A program made the position numbers and the translations under genes. From contig NZ_JNXC01000014.1 of NCBI RefSeq assembly GCF_000716595.1, positions 89,801 through 153,800 on the forward strand: DNA of 64,000 nt, given 5' to 3'. The DNA comes from Saccharothrix sp. NRRL B-16314. GTDB taxonomy: Bacteria; Actinomycetota; Actinomycetes; Mycobacteriales; Pseudonocardiaceae. Below the pieces are notes generated by a model. That model had not been told where the DNA came from, did no database searches, and saw only the letters and a list, made by a program, of their open reading frames with translations. Positions 1 to 11,302 of this stretch are shown here, piece after piece; within the stretch, counting starts at the first letter, position 1; each line of letters begins with the position of its first letter.

Positions 1-1028
1 TCCAGCAGATCCCCACGTTCATCATCCTCGACGCACTGGTGGACATGGGCCCACACGGAGCCAACGAGGACAAGGACCTCTACGCCGAGTGGGCGTGGAG
101 CCAGGCCACCGACGGCGAGAAGGTCTACGCCATCCCGGTCGACGGCGGCCCGATGGCGTTGATGTACCGCAAGGACCTGTTCGACCAGCACGCCATCCCG
201 GTGCCGACCACGTGGGCCGAGTACGCGGACGCGGCGGCGAAGATCAAGGCGGCCGACCCCGAGGGGCACATCGCCAGCTTCGGCAGCGACGGCGGCTGGA
301 TCAACGGCCTGATGTGGCAGTCGGGCTGCCGCCCGTACGGCTACTCGCAGGCCACCGCGAAGGACCAGGTGAAGATCAACCTCACCGCGCCCGAGTGCAA
401 GCGGGTGTTCGACCTGTACGGCGACCTGGTCGAGAAGGGCCTCATGGCCAAGGACCCGTTCTTCACCGCCGACGCCACCGCCGCGCTCGACTCCGGCAAG
501 TACTGGACGTGGGCCGCCGCCGGCTGGACCCCCGGCTACGTCGCGGGCTCGCTGAAGAACACGGCGGGCAAGTGGGCCGTCGCGCCGATGCCGCAGTGGA
601 CCGCGGGCGCCGACGAGCAGGGCGACTGGGGCGGCTCGACGTTCACCGTCACCAAGCAGGCCAAGAACCCCGCGGCGGCGACCACCGTGGCCCGCGAGCT
701 GTTCGGCAAGTCGAAGGCCGCGTGGGACATCGGCCTGAACAAGGCGTTCCTGTACCCGCTGGTGAAGGACGTCGCGGCCGACCCGGCGTTCACCGGCAAG
801 GCGTACGAGTTCTTCAACGGCCAGAAGGTGAACGAGATCTTCGTGCCGGTGTCGGAGAAGCTGGGCGAGTTCCAGTACACGCCGTTCCAGGACTTCGTCT
901 TCGGCGAGCTGAACGACCGCAGCGCCGAGGCGATGTCGGGCAGCAGGTCGTGGGACTCGGTGCTGGAGGAAACGCAGAAGAACGTCGTCGCGTACGCCGA
1001 GCAGCAGGGCTTCAAGGTCAGCAAGTAG
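1..1028 (+). CDS. Carbohydrate ABC transporter substrate-binding protein, 5'-truncated by window edge
   Basis: Extracellular solute-binding protein (family 1) of a sugar ABC importer; it should capture the sugar outside the membrane and deliver it to the two permeases encoded next. The frame is open from base 3, so the start codon, lipoprotein signal and beginning of the N-lobe lie outside the window. About 341 residues remain. The segment YAIPVDGGPMALMYRKDLFD is typical of the family, and the C-terminal helices are complete, ending FKVSK-stop. It is followed by a stem-loop and then permease genes, the usual layout in which the binding protein is made in excess. The GH51 gene in the same operon makes arabinose-containing oligosaccharides the likely ligand; that part is inference. 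Confidence 0.93.
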   Translation, partial: QQIPTFIILDALVDMGPHGANEDKDLYAEWAWSQATDGEKVYAIPVDGGPMALMYRKDLFDQHAIPVPTTWAEYADAAAKIKAADPEGHIASFGSDGGWINGLMWQSGCRPYGYSQATAKDQVKINLTAPECKRVFDLYGDLVEKGLMAKDPFFTADATAALDSGKYWTWAAAGWTPGYVAGSLKNTAGKWAVAPMPQWTAGADEQGDWGGSTFTVTKQAKNPAAATTVARELFGKSKAAWDIGLNKAFLYPLVKDVAADPAFTGKAYEFFNGQKVNEIFVPVSEKLGEFQYTPFQDFVFGELNDRSAEAMSGSRSWDSVLEETQKNVVAYAEQQGFKVSK

Positions 1029-1037
1029 GGCTTACCT

Positions 1038-1069
1038 CCCGCCGCGGCGTACCCCGACGTCGCGGCGGG
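1038..1069 (+). terminator. Stem-loop between binding protein and permease genes
   Basis: Perfect 9-bp inverted repeat, CCCGCCGCG at 1038-1046 and CGCGGCGGG at 1061-1069, with a 14-nt loop, starting 9 bases after the binding-protein stop codon. There is no T-run. In sugar ABC operons a hairpin here often reduces read-through or protects the upstream message, giving more binding protein than permease. Its role here is inferred. Confidence 0.6.
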
Positions 1070-1113
1070 TCCGACCGCCACCCTCCAGTTCCGGCACAGT
1101 CAGGAGGTTCACC

Positions 1114-2076
1114 GTGACCCGGTCCGCACCGATCACGGCACCCGCGCCCGCAGACTCGCCGCCTGGCCGTCCGGCCGAGAGCCGGTCCCGGCGGAGGTCG
1201 CGCCGGGTCACCGCGCACCCGGTGGCCGGAGCGCTGTTCGTCCTGCCGTTCTTCCTCGTCGTCGTCGCGTTCCTGATCGTGCCGCTGGGGTACGCGTTCT
1301 GGCTAAGCCTGTCCAGCAAGAGCCTCGCCACCGGCGTCAAGTTCAGCGGTCTCGACAACTACGTGCGCGCGTTCACCGATCCGCTGCTGCTGGACGGCCT
1401 GCTGCGGGTCGTCCTCTTCGGACTCGTGCAGATCCCGATCATGCTGGGCATCGCGCTGGCGGGCGCGCTGGTGCTGGACGCCGTCACGACGAAGTTCGCC
1501 CTGGCGTTCCGGCTCATCGCGTTCATGCCCTACGCGGTGCCGGCGGTGGTCGGCGCGCTGATGTGGGGTTTCCTGTACAGCCGCACGTTCGGCCCGTTCG
1601 CGGACCTGCCGACGCTCGTCGGCGGCGAGCCGATCGACTTCTTCAGCGTCTCGCTGCTGCTGCTGTCGCTCGGCAACATCGTGACGTGGGCGTGGACCGG
1701 CTACAACATGATCATCCTGTACTCGGCGCTGCAGGGCGTGCCCCGTGAGATGTACGAGGCCGCGGTGATCGACGGGGCCACGCCGGTGCAGATCGCGTTG
1801 CGGGTCAAGGTTCCCGCGATCAAGCAGGCCATCTCGCTGGCCGCGATCTTCACCGTCATCGGCACCATGCAGTTCTTCACCGAACCGGCCATCATGGCCC
1901 GGTTCGCGCCGCAGATCTCCGCCGGGTACACGCCGAACCTCTACGCCTACAACCAGGCGTTCGCCTACTCGGACTTCCACTACTCGGCCGCGGTCTCCTT
2001 CGCCCTCGGCTTCCTGGTGTTCGTCGTCGCGTACCTGTTCGTGTTCGTCAACCGCCGGCGAGGTGCTCGCGCATGA
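1114..2076 (+). CDS. Sugar ABC transporter permease, MalF type
   Basis: Inner-membrane permease of the importer, 320 aa including a basic, Pro/Ser/Arg-rich cytoplasmic N-terminus of about 40 residues. Six hydrophobic segments follow. The cytoplasmic EAA loop that docks with the ATPase is visible as EMYEAAVIDGATPVQIALR near residues 210-230. The GTG start has AGGAGG six bases upstream (1102-1107). The stop overlaps the start of the next permease (ATGA at 2073-2076), so the two are translationally coupled. No ATP-binding subunit is encoded in this operon; family-1 sugar importers of actinomycetes commonly share one MsiK-type ATPase encoded elsewhere. Confidence 0.95.
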   Translation: MTRSAPITAPAPADSPPGRPAESRSRRRSRRVTAHPVAGALFVLPFFLVVVAFLIVPLGYAFWLSLSSKSLATGVKFSGLDNYVRAFTDPLLLDGLLRVVLFGLVQIPIMLGIALAGALVLDAVTTKFALAFRLIAFMPYAVPAVVGALMWGFLYSRTFGPFADLPTLVGGEPIDFFSVSLLLLSLGNIVTWAWTGYNMIILYSALQGVPREMYEAAVIDGATPVQIALRVKVPAIKQAISLAAIFTVIGTMQFFTEPAIMARFAPQISAGYTPNLYAYNQAFAYSDFHYSAAVSFALGFLVFVVAYLFVFVNRRRGARA

Positions 2077-2912
2077 AGGTGAAGACCCGGCTGCCGCACC
2101 TGCTGATGGGTGTGGGCATCCTCTACTTCCTCGTCCCGCTGCTGTGGGTGGTCATCGCGGCCACCAAGAGCCAGCCGGACCTCCTCGACAGCCCGGCGCT
2201 GTGGTTCGCCGAGTTCAACCTCTTCGAGAACATCGGGCAGCTGTTCCGCGAGGACGGCGGCGTGTACGGCAAGTGGCTGCTCAACACGGCGCTGTACTCG
2301 GGGCTGAGCGCGCTCGGCGCGACCGCGTTGGCGGCTGCCGCGGGCTACGGGCTGGCCCGGTTCCAGTTCCTGGGCAAGCGGTTGTTCGAGACCGCCCTGC
2401 TCGGCATGATCATGGTGCCGGCCACCGCCCTGGTGCTGCCGACGTACCTGATCCTGGCCGAGGTGGAGCTGGTCGACACGATGTGGGCGGTCATCCTGCC
2501 CTCGTTGCTGAGCCCCTTCGGCGCGTACCTGGTCCGCGTGTACGTGGACGAGAGCGTGCCGGTGGAGCTGATCGACGCCGCCCGCATCGACCGGGCGGGC
2601 GAACTGCGCATCTTCTGGCAGATCGTGGTCCCGATGATGCGACCCGCGATCGTCACCGTCTTCCTGTTCACGCTGGTCGCGACGTGGAACAACTACTTCC
2701 TGCCGCTGGTGATGCTCAGCGACGCCGAGCTCTACCCGCTGACCGTGGGGTTGACCACCTGGTTCAACACCGCGCAGCAGGAGGCAGGCACCCGGATGCT
2801 GTTCAACCTCGTCGTGACCGGCTCACTGCTGGCCATCGTCCCGCTCGTCGTCGCCTTCGTCCTGCTGCAGCGCTTCTGGCGCAGCGGCGCGTCGGCCGGC
2901 GCTCTCAAATAG
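2073..2912 (+). CDS. Sugar ABC transporter permease, MalG type
   Basis: Second permease of the importer, 279 aa with six predicted membrane segments. The EAA loop is ELIDAARIDRAGELRIFWQI near residues 170-190, followed by the conserved VVPMMRPA helix. ATG start within the ATGA overlap with the MalF-type gene, so the pair is co-translated and presumably forms a heterodimeric channel. The GH51 gene begins 11 bases after its stop, completing a binding protein, two permeases and glycosidase operon. Confidence 0.95.
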   Translation: MKVKTRLPHLLMGVGILYFLVPLLWVVIAATKSQPDLLDSPALWFAEFNLFENIGQLFREDGGVYGKWLLNTALYSGLSALGATALAAAAGYGLARFQFLGKRLFETALLGMIMVPATALVLPTYLILAEVELVDTMWAVILPSLLSPFGAYLVRVYVDESVPVELIDAARIDRAGELRIFWQIVVPMMRPAIVTVFLFTLVATWNNYFLPLVMLSDAELYPLTVGLTTWFNTAQQEAGTRMLFNLVVTGSLLAIVPLVVAFVLLQRFWRSGASAGALK

Positions 2913-2923
2913 GAAGCAGAACC

Positions 2924-4429
2924 GTGCTCAACGCCTCCTTGGTCATCAGCCCCGACTACGTCATCGCGCCGGTGCGCCGCCGGCTCTTCGGATCGTTCGT
3001 CGAGCACATGGGCCGTTGCGTCTACACCGGCATCTACGAACCCGGCCACCCGACCGCCGACGAGGACGGGTTCCGCGGCGACGTGCTCGACCTGACCCGT
3101 GAACTCGGGGTGGAGCTGGTCCGCTACCCCGGCGGCAACTTCGTGTCCGGCTACCGGTGGGAGGACGGCATCGGGCCGGTCGCCGACCGACCGGTGCGCC
3201 GCGAACTCGCGTGGCACAGCATCGAGACGAACGAGGTCGGCGTCGACGAGTTCGCCCGCTGGGCCCGCAAGGCCGACGTCGAGGTGATGTACGCGGTGAA
3301 CCTCGGCACGCGCGGCGTCGAGGAAGCGCTCGACGTGCACGAGTACATGAACCACGAGAGCGGCACGCACCTGTCGGAGTTGCGCCGTGCCAACGGTTCC
3401 GATGCGCCGCACGGCGTGAAGCTGTGGTGCCTGGGCAACGAGCTGGACGGCCCGTGGCAGCTCGGCCACAAGACCGCGCACGAGTACGGTCGGCTGGCGG
3501 CCGAGACGGCGCGGGCGTTGCGCCAGGCCGAGCCGGACCTGGAACTGGTGGCGTGCGGCAGTTCGAGCTCGTCCATGCCGACGTTCGGCGAGTGGGAGTC
3601 CACCGTCCTGGAGCTGACCTACGACCAGGTGGACCACATCTCGCTGCACGCGTACTACGAGGTGCTCGACGGTGACGTGGACAGCTTCCTCGCCTCCGCC
3701 GTCGACATGGACCACTTCATCGACAGCGTGGTGGCCACGGCGGACGCGGTCGGGGCGCGGCTGAAGAGCAGCAAGAAGATCACGCTCTCGTTCGACGAGT
3801 GGAACGTCTGGTACATGAAGCGGTTCCAGGAGGCGCCGCGCACCGAGTGGGAGACCGCGCCGCGGGTCATCGAGGACCAGTACGACGTCACCGACGCGGT
3901 GGTCGTCGGCAACCTGCTGATCTCGTTGCTGCGGCACAGCGACCGGGTGGCGGTGGCGTGCCAGGCGCAGCTGGTCAACGTGATCGCGCCGATCCGCAGC
4001 GAGCCGGGCGGTCCGGCGTGGCGGCAGACGATCTTCCACCCGTTCGCGTTGACCTCGCGGTTGGCGCGGGGGCAGGTGCTGCGGGTGGAGACGACGTCAC
4101 CGACTTACTCCACCAAGCGGTTCGGTGACGTCCCGGTGGTCGACGCGGTCGCCACGCACGACCCGGACACCGGTGACACGGTGGTGTTCGTGGTGAACCG
4201 GCACCAGTCCGAGCCGGTGGACCTGCGGGTGGGGCTCGCGGCGTTCGGCGACGTTGCGGTGGCCGAGGCGTGGACGATGCACGACCAGGACGGCTCGGCG
4301 ACCAACACCGAGGCCGACCCGGACCGCGTCGTGCCGCAGGCGCAGGCGGTCGACGTCACCGAGGGCGAGCTGCACGCCGTCCTGCCGCCCGTTTCGTGGA
4401 CCGCGGTGCGGCTGACCCACCGCTCCTGA
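2924..4429 (+). CDS. Intracellular exo-alpha-L-arabinofuranosidase, GH51
   Basis: Releases terminal alpha-L-arabinofuranose from arabino-oligosaccharides; no signal peptide, so it acts in the cytoplasm on what the upstream transporter imports. 501 aa, the usual length for GH51. The N-terminal half carries FGSFVEHMGRCVYTGIYEP and RYPGGNFVSGYRWEDGIGP. The acid/base is Glu173 (WCLGNELDG) and the nucleophile Glu292 (LSFDEWNVWY); the C-terminal beta-sandwich ends VLPPVSWTAVRL. The frame is open far upstream, but that part overlaps the permease gene. GTG at 2924 is chosen because it follows AGGAAG at 2911-2916 and matches the family N-terminus. The gene is convergent with the UvrA-like gene across the repeat array. 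Confidence 0.95.
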   Translation: MLNASLVISPDYVIAPVRRRLFGSFVEHMGRCVYTGIYEPGHPTADEDGFRGDVLDLTRELGVELVRYPGGNFVSGYRWEDGIGPVADRPVRRELAWHSIETNEVGVDEFARWARKADVEVMYAVNLGTRGVEEALDVHEYMNHESGTHLSELRRANGSDAPHGVKLWCLGNELDGPWQLGHKTAHEYGRLAAETARALRQAEPDLELVACGSSSSSMPTFGEWESTVLELTYDQVDHISLHAYYEVLDGDVDSFLASAVDMDHFIDSVVATADAVGARLKSSKKITLSFDEWNVWYMKRFQEAPRTEWETAPRVIEDQYDVTDAVVVGNLLISLLRHSDRVAVACQAQLVNVIAPIRSEPGGPAWRQTIFHPFALTSRLARGQVLRVETTSPTYSTKRFGDVPVVDAVATHDPDTGDTVVFVVNRHQSEPVDLRVGLAAFGDVAVAEAWTMHDQDGSATNTEADPDRVVPQAQAVDVTEGELHAVLPPVSWTAVRLTHRS

Positions 4430-4442
4430 CCACCCCCGCGCC

Positions 4443-4607
4443 GTGAGTCCTACGTTCCGTACGCGTGAGTCCTACGTTCGGAACGGGTGAGTCCTACGTT
4501 CGGAACCCCTGAATTCAACGTTCGCGTCGGGGCTTGCCTGCCTCCGCGTTCTGAGCGTTGAATTCGGGTGTTCGGAACGTAGGACTCACGCGTCGGGAAC
4601 GTAGGAC

Positions 4608-4611
<4 letters not shown>
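4443..4611. repeat. Mirrored array of GTGAGTCCTACGTTC elements between convergent genes
   Basis: Direct copies of GTGAGTCCTACGTTC begin at 4443, 4465 and 4487; the last two extend to a 20-mer ending GGAAC. A diverged copy, CTGAATTCAACGTTC, lies at 4509-4523. After a spacer the set returns inverted: GAGCGTTGAATTC (4553-4565), the full inverted 20-mer (4570-4589) and a 15-mer (4597-4611). Copies pair outside-in, so 4465-4611 can fold into a long cruciform or hairpin with a loop at about 4524-4552. The last inverted copy contains the TGA stop of the UvrA-like gene (4608-4610). The position suggests a bidirectional terminator and/or a dispersed genomic repeat family; both are inference. Confidence 0.85.
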
Positions 4612-7004
<2,393 letters not shown>

Positions 7005-7108
7005 GCTTGTCGTCTCTCCATCACTTCTGTCCGTCGTGGACAAGTCCGGGGTGGCCGGCGCACGCGGACCCGGTGCGCACGGCCGTCACCAGTGCTTCGC
7101 CGGACGGC

Positions 7109-7519
7109 TCAGCCGACTTCCTGGATGCGGACCAGGTTGCCCGCGGGGTCGCGGAACGCGCAGTCGCGGATGCCGTAGGGCTGCAACGTCGGCTCTTGGA
7201 CGACCTCGACGTCGTGGGACTGGACCTTCTCGAAGGTGCCGTCGAGGTCGCGGGAGGCCAGCAGGATCCAGCCGTAGGTGCCCTTGGCCATCATCTCGGT
7301 GATGGTGCGGCGCTCGTCGTCGGTGATGCCGGGGTCGACGGCCGGCGGGGCCAGCAGGATCGACGTGTCGGGCTGATCGGCCGGACCGACCGTGATCCAG
7401 CGCATCCTGCCCTGGCCGACGTCGTTGCGGACCTCGAAGCCGAGGACGTCGCGGTAGAAGGCCAGCGACGCGTCCGGGTCGTCGTGCGGGAGGAAGCTGG
7501 TGTGAATGGTGATGTCCAT
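7109..7519 (-). CDS. VOC (glyoxalase/bleomycin-resistance fold) protein
   Basis: 136-aa protein with the paired beta-alpha-beta-beta-beta modules of the vicinal-oxygen-chelate superfamily: [20 protein letters not shown] at the N-terminus and [20 protein letters not shown] at the C-terminus. The substrate cannot be read from sequence. The N-terminal His and C-terminal Glu positions used for metal in glyoxalases are only partly conserved (HTSF, RIQEVG). The gene starts 10 bases after an AraC-type regulator on the same strand, a common regulator-VOC pairing. Confidence 0.9.
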   Translation of the reverse strand: MDITIHTSFLPHDDPDASLAFYRDVLGFEVRNDVGQGRMRWITVGPADQPDTSILLAPPAVDPGITDDERRTITEMMAKGTYGWILLASRDLDGTFEKVQSHDVEVVQEPTLQPYGIRDCAFRDPAGNLVRIQEVG

Positions 7520-7529
7520 GGCGATGACG

Positions 7530-7973
7530 CTAGGTGAGGCTCTCGGCCGGCGCTTCTCGATTCCTGACCGGTCGGGAGACCTGCTTCTCGACGCAGGACG
7601 GGATGCCCGCGGTCGGCGGCGCCTCCTGGCGGCGGTAGGCGCTGGGAGGCATGCCGACCAGCTCGGTGAACCTGGTGCTGAAGGTGCCCAGCGACGAGCA
7701 GCCGACGGCGAAGCAGACCTCGGTGACGCTGAGGTCGCCGCGACGCAGCAGCGCCATCGCCCGCTCGATGCGACGGGTCATCAGGTACGAGTACGGTGAC
7801 TCACCGTAAGCGCGTCGGAACTGGCGGCTGAGGTGCCCGGCGGACACGTTCACGCCGCGGGCCAGCGCCTCGACGTCCAGCGGCTGCGCGTAGTCCCGGT
7901 CGATCCGGTCCCGGACCCGCCGCAGCAGCGCGAGGTCACGCAGGTGCTGAGTCGCGGCTGGTGTGCTGGTCAC
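7530..7973 (-). CDS. Small AraC-family transcriptional regulator
   Basis: 147 aa, consisting almost entirely of the double-HTH AraC DNA-binding domain: first HTH DVEALARGVNVSAGHLSRQF, linker helix SPYSYLMTRRIERAMALL, second HTH SVTEVCFAVGCSSLGTFSTR, then the conserved GMPPSAYR. There is no ligand-binding N-terminal domain, so its signal is not apparent. The C-terminal tail of about 30 residues is poorly conserved. It probably controls the VOC gene 10 bases downstream. Confidence 0.93.
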   Translation of the reverse strand: MTSTPAATQHLRDLALLRRVRDRIDRDYAQPLDVEALARGVNVSAGHLSRQFRRAYGESPYSYLMTRRIERAMALLRRGDLSVTEVCFAVGCSSLGTFSTRFTELVGMPPSAYRRQEAPPTAGIPSCVEKQVSRPVRNREAPAESLT

Positions 7974-8030
7974 CTGCCCGATGGTGCCACACGCGGGCCA
8001 GGTGGAGCAGCGTGTTCGGCCGATCGACCG

Positions 8031-9044
8031 TCACCGGACGGAAGGCGGCAGGTCGAACGGCGGGAAGTGCTCGGGGCCGATGAACGACGTGACCTCCGAG
8101 ATCCGGTCGTCCCGCAGCGTCAGCACGTTGACCGCCCACGCCAGGTGCGTGCCGGCGTCCTCGTCCCACATGTAGCAGCCGACGGCGGGCTGGCCGTTCG
8201 CGCTGGTCACGATGTGCCGCCACGGCGCGCAGCCGCCGATCGGGACGCGCACGACGAAGTCCGACACCGCCTCGATGCCGTGGTACCAGCGCGGCAGCGG
8301 GGGCATCGACCAGGTCACGTCCTCGGTCAGCAGCGCGACCAGGGCGTCCGCGTCGCCGCGTTCCAGCGCGGTGGAGAAGTCGGTCACGACCTGCCGGAGG
8401 CGGGCGTCGCCGATCCGCCGCAACGTCTGCTGCTGCGTGCGCGACGGGACCTTCTCCGCGACGATCCGGCGGGCCCGCGCCAACGCCGAGTTCACCGACG
8501 TGGTCGAGGTGTTCATCATGGCCGCGATCTCGGCGACCGAGAACCCCAGCACCTCGAACAGCAGCAACGCCGCCCGCTGGTTGCCGGGCAGGTGCTGCAA
8601 CGCGGCGACGAACGCCAGCTCGACCGACTCGCGCCGGGTGTAGCTGCCGTCCGGCAGCCCCGAGTCCGGGTACGGCCCGAGCCACGCGACATCCGCCAGC
8701 GGCGCGTCCCCGATTACCGTCCGTTCGCTGGAAGGCCCCAGGTCGACCGGCATGGCCCTTCGTCCCCGGCTCTCGACGGTGTCCAGGCACGTGCGGGTCG
8801 CCACCGCGTACAGCCACGAGCGCAACGAGCTGCGCCCCTCGAACCGGGGCAGCCCTCGCCACGCCCTCAGCAGGGCGTCCTGGAGGGCGTCGTCGGCGTC
8901 GTGGGTGGAGCCGAGCATGCGGTAGCAGTGGGCGTGCAGCTCCCGGCGCAGCGGCTCCACCAGACGGGTGAACGCGTCGCCGTCGCCGTCCTGCGCCCGC
9001 GCCAGGTCGGGCTCCGCGGAACTCGCCGAAAAAACTTCGGTCAC
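8031..9044 (-). CDS. ECF sigma factor with C-terminal SnoaL-like domain (SigG/TIGR02960-like)
   Basis: RNA polymerase sigma factor, 337 aa. Sigma region 2 at about residues 25-90 includes HCYRMLGSTHDADDALQDAL and the DNA-melting helix FEGRSSLRSWLY. Region 4 at about 150-200 is LPGNQRAALLLFEVLGFSV with an HTH. Residues 225-330 form a SnoaL/NTF2-like domain (TDFSTALERGDADALVALL), as in SigG/SigJ-type ECF factors where this domain modulates activity in place of a classical anti-sigma. The frame is open much further upstream, but that is the antisense of the hydrolase. GTG at 9044 matches the family start. No anti-sigma gene is adjacent. It is divergent from the hydrolase gene with a 75-bp intergenic region. 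Confidence 0.92.
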   Translation of the reverse strand: MTEVFSASSAEPDLARAQDGDGDAFTRLVEPLRRELHAHCYRMLGSTHDADDALQDALLRAWRGLPRFEGRSSLRSWLYAVATRTCLDTVESRGRRAMPVDLGPSSERTVIGDAPLADVAWLGPYPDSGLPDGSYTRRESVELAFVAALQHLPGNQRAALLLFEVLGFSVAEIAAMMNTSTTSVNSALARARRIVAEKVPSRTQQQTLRRIGDARLRQVVTDFSTALERGDADALVALLTEDVTWSMPPLPRWYHGIEAVSDFVVRVPIGGCAPWRHIVTSANGQPAVGCYMWDEDAGTHLAWAVNVLTLRDDRISEVTSFIGPEHFPPFDLPPSVR

Positions 9045-9119
9045 GAGAGACGATTCTGCCCCACTCCGGGAGTCACCACCTCTGAACGAGCACTTCAGAC
9101 CTGTTCCAGGAGGATCCCG

Positions 9120-9941
9120 ATGACCCAGACCGCCACCGTCGACACCCTGCGCGTCCCGGACGCGCTGCTGCACTACGAGGTGCGGGGCCACGGGCCTCTC
9201 GTGGTGCTCGTGGGCGCCCCGATGGACGCCAGGGCGTTCGAGGCGCTGGCCGACCTCCTCGCGGTCGACCACACCGTGCTCACCACCGACCCCCGCGGCA
9301 TCAACCGGAGCAAGGTGGACGACCCGGACCGCGACTCGACGCCGGAGCTGCGCGCCGACGACCTGGCCCGGCTCATCACCCACGTCGACGCCGGGCCGGC
9401 GACCGTCCTGGGCTCCAGCGGCGGCGCGGTCAGCGTGCTGGCCCTCGCGCAGGCGCACCCGGAGCTGCTGCACACCGTGATCTCGCACGAGCCGCCGCTG
9501 GACCAGCTGGTCGAGGACCGCGAGCGGCTGCTCGCGCAGACCGACGAGATGATCGCGACCTACCTGTCGGGCGACTCCCTCGGCGCGTGGCGGCAGTTCA
9601 TGGCCATCGCCAACATCCACATGCCCGACGAGGTCGTCGAGCACATGTTCGGCGGTGAGCGCGACCCCCAGGACGTCGCCGACGAGCACTTCCAGTACGC
9701 GCACATGCTCCGGCCGACCGTCGAGTGGGTGCCGGACTTCGACGCGCTGCGCTCGGCGGGCACCCGGATCGTGGTCGGCATCGGCGAGGACTCGGGGGAG
9801 GAGCTGTGCGAGCGCACGTCGATCGCGCTCGCCCGGGGACTCGGCGTCGAGCCCACCCGGTTCCCCGGCGGTCACATCGGCTTCGCGGAGGACCCGGAGC
9901 GGTTCGCGGTCCGGCTGCGCGAAGTCCTCAGCGAGGGGTGA
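9120..9941 (+). CDS. Alpha/beta hydrolase
   Basis: 273-aa soluble alpha/beta-hydrolase fold enzyme. The nucleophile elbow is GSSGG with Ser100; the oxyanion region is VLVGAPMDAR; the acid is probably in the GIGEDSGEE strand; the catalytic His is in FPGGHIGF. There is no signal peptide. ATG at 9120 has a perfect AGGAGG at 9108-9113. The substrate is unknown; similar proteins are annotated as esterases or haloperoxidase-like. Its 3' end overlaps the convergent DHA1 exporter gene by 14 bp. The divergent position suggests that the ECF factor may control it. Confidence 0.9.
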   Translation: MTQTATVDTLRVPDALLHYEVRGHGPLVVLVGAPMDARAFEALADLLAVDHTVLTTDPRGINRSKVDDPDRDSTPELRADDLARLITHVDAGPATVLGSSGGAVSVLALAQAHPELLHTVISHEPPLDQLVEDRERLLAQTDEMIATYLSGDSLGAWRQFMAIANIHMPDEVVEHMFGGERDPQDVADEHFQYAHMLRPTVEWVPDFDALRSAGTRIVVGIGEDSGEELCERTSIALARGLGVEPTRFPGGHIGFAEDPERFAVRLREVLSEG

Positions 9942-11136
9942 GCGGCGCCCGGCGGTGGTCGACCAGGACCGACAGGCCGGCCACCGCCAACCCGGCCAGG
10001 CTCAAGGCGACGCCCACCCACGCGGTGGAGGTGTAGCCCCACCCCGCGCCGATGGCGAGGCCGCCCAGCCACGCGCCCGCGCCGTTGGCGATGTTCAACG
10101 CCGAGTGGTTGGACGACGACGCCAGCGACGGCGCGTCGGGGGAGGCGTCCATCAGCCGCACCTGGAGCGCGGAGGCCAGGACCTGCGACACCAGGCCCAG
10201 CAGGAACACCGTGCCGAACGCCATCACCGGCGAGGTGGCGGTCAGCGCGAACACCACCAGCACGACCGTGACCGCGGACATGGCGCCGAACACCGTGCCC
10301 ATGACCGACCAGTCGACGAACCGCCCGCCGACCGTGGCGCCGATCGTCATGCCGAGCCCGAACACGGCCAGGACCCACGGCACGGCGGACGACGACAGTC
10401 CGGTGACCTCGGTGGTGAGCGGCGAGATGTAGGAGTAGACGGCGAACATGCCGCCGAACCCGATCATGCCGGTGACCAGCGCGAACCACACCTGCGGGCG
10501 GCGGAACGCGCGGAGTTCGGCACCGATGCCCGCGTCACGGGGAGCGGGGACGCGGGGCAGCCACCGGGCCACCGCCAGCGCCGTCGCGAGCGCGATGACC
10601 GTGACCCCGAAGTACGCGACCCGCCACCCGATCTGCTGTCCGGCGGCGGTGACCACCGGCACGCCGATCAGGTTGGCCAGCGTCAGCCCGACCATGATCC
10701 GGGCGACCGCCGTGCCACGTCGTTCCGGTGGCACGAGGGTGGTGGCGACCACGGCGGCGATGCCGAAGAACGCGCCGTGCGGGAGGCCGGCGACGAACCG
10801 GGCCGTCATCAGCAGGGCGGTGTTCGGCGCCACCGCGGACAGGCCGTTGCCGAGGGCCAACGCGATCGTCAGGCCGATCAGCAGGCCCTTGCGCGGCAGC
10901 TTCGCGGCCAGTCCGGCGATGAGCGGCGCGCCGACGACGACGCCGAGCGCGTAGAGGCTGATCGCGTGGCCCGCGGTGGGGATGGAGATGCCGAACGTGT
11001 CCGCCATCTGCGGCAGCAGGCCCATGGTGGCGAACTCGGTGGTCCCGATGGCGAAGCCGCCCATCGCCAGCGCGCCCATCGCCGCGCCACCGTTGGTCCG
11101 ACGGGTCGCGCTGGACTCGACGGTGGTCGCCGTCAT
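9928..11136 (-). CDS. MFS exporter, DHA1 family (AraJ/NepI-like)
   Basis: 402 aa, twelve predicted transmembrane helices, drug:H+ antiporter-1 type. The N-terminus is MGGFAIGTTEFATMGLLPQMA, the signature of the AraJ/YdhP/NepI subgroup, followed by the motif-A-like loop AAKLPRKGLL. This group exports sugars, purine nucleosides or drugs; the substrate cannot be assigned. ATG start. The last 14 bases overlap the convergent hydrolase gene. The 166-bp region upstream of its start contains the palindrome GTCCCGGGAC (about 11285-11294) but no clear operator. Confidence 0.93.
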   Translation of the reverse strand: MTATTVESSATRRTNGGAAMGALAMGGFAIGTTEFATMGLLPQMADTFGISIPTAGHAISLYALGVVVGAPLIAGLAAKLPRKGLLIGLTIALALGNGLSAVAPNTALLMTARFVAGLPHGAFFGIAAVVATTLVPPERRGTAVARIMVGLTLANLIGVPVVTAAGQQIGWRVAYFGVTVIALATALAVARWLPRVPAPRDAGIGAELRAFRRPQVWFALVTGMIGFGGMFAVYSYISPLTTEVTGLSSSAVPWVLAVFGLGMTIGATVGGRFVDWSVMGTVFGAMSAVTVVLVVFALTATSPVMAFGTVFLLGLVSQVLASALQVRLMDASPDAPSLASSSNHSALNIANGAGAWLGGLAIGAGWGYTSTAWVGVALSLAGLAVAGLSVLVDHRRAPLTPR

Positions 11137-11302
11137 GCGTCGCTCCTGTCGTCTGTCCCGAGTCGACAGTGACCGCGCGACCTTGGTTAGCTACCGAAAC
11201 GATTTTAACGGCCCCGCCGCGACCGCTCGCGCGCATGATGCGTGCCCCTCCTCACACGGCGACGAACTGCGATGTCGTATCGGGGGTCCCGGGACGGGCT
11301 GA

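Noticed and set aside
2063..2923. In-frame upstream extension of the GH51 gene to a 788-aa protein
   Set aside because: The added part overlaps the permease gene in another frame and is low-complexity; GTG 2924 has a ribosome-binding site and matches the family N-terminus.
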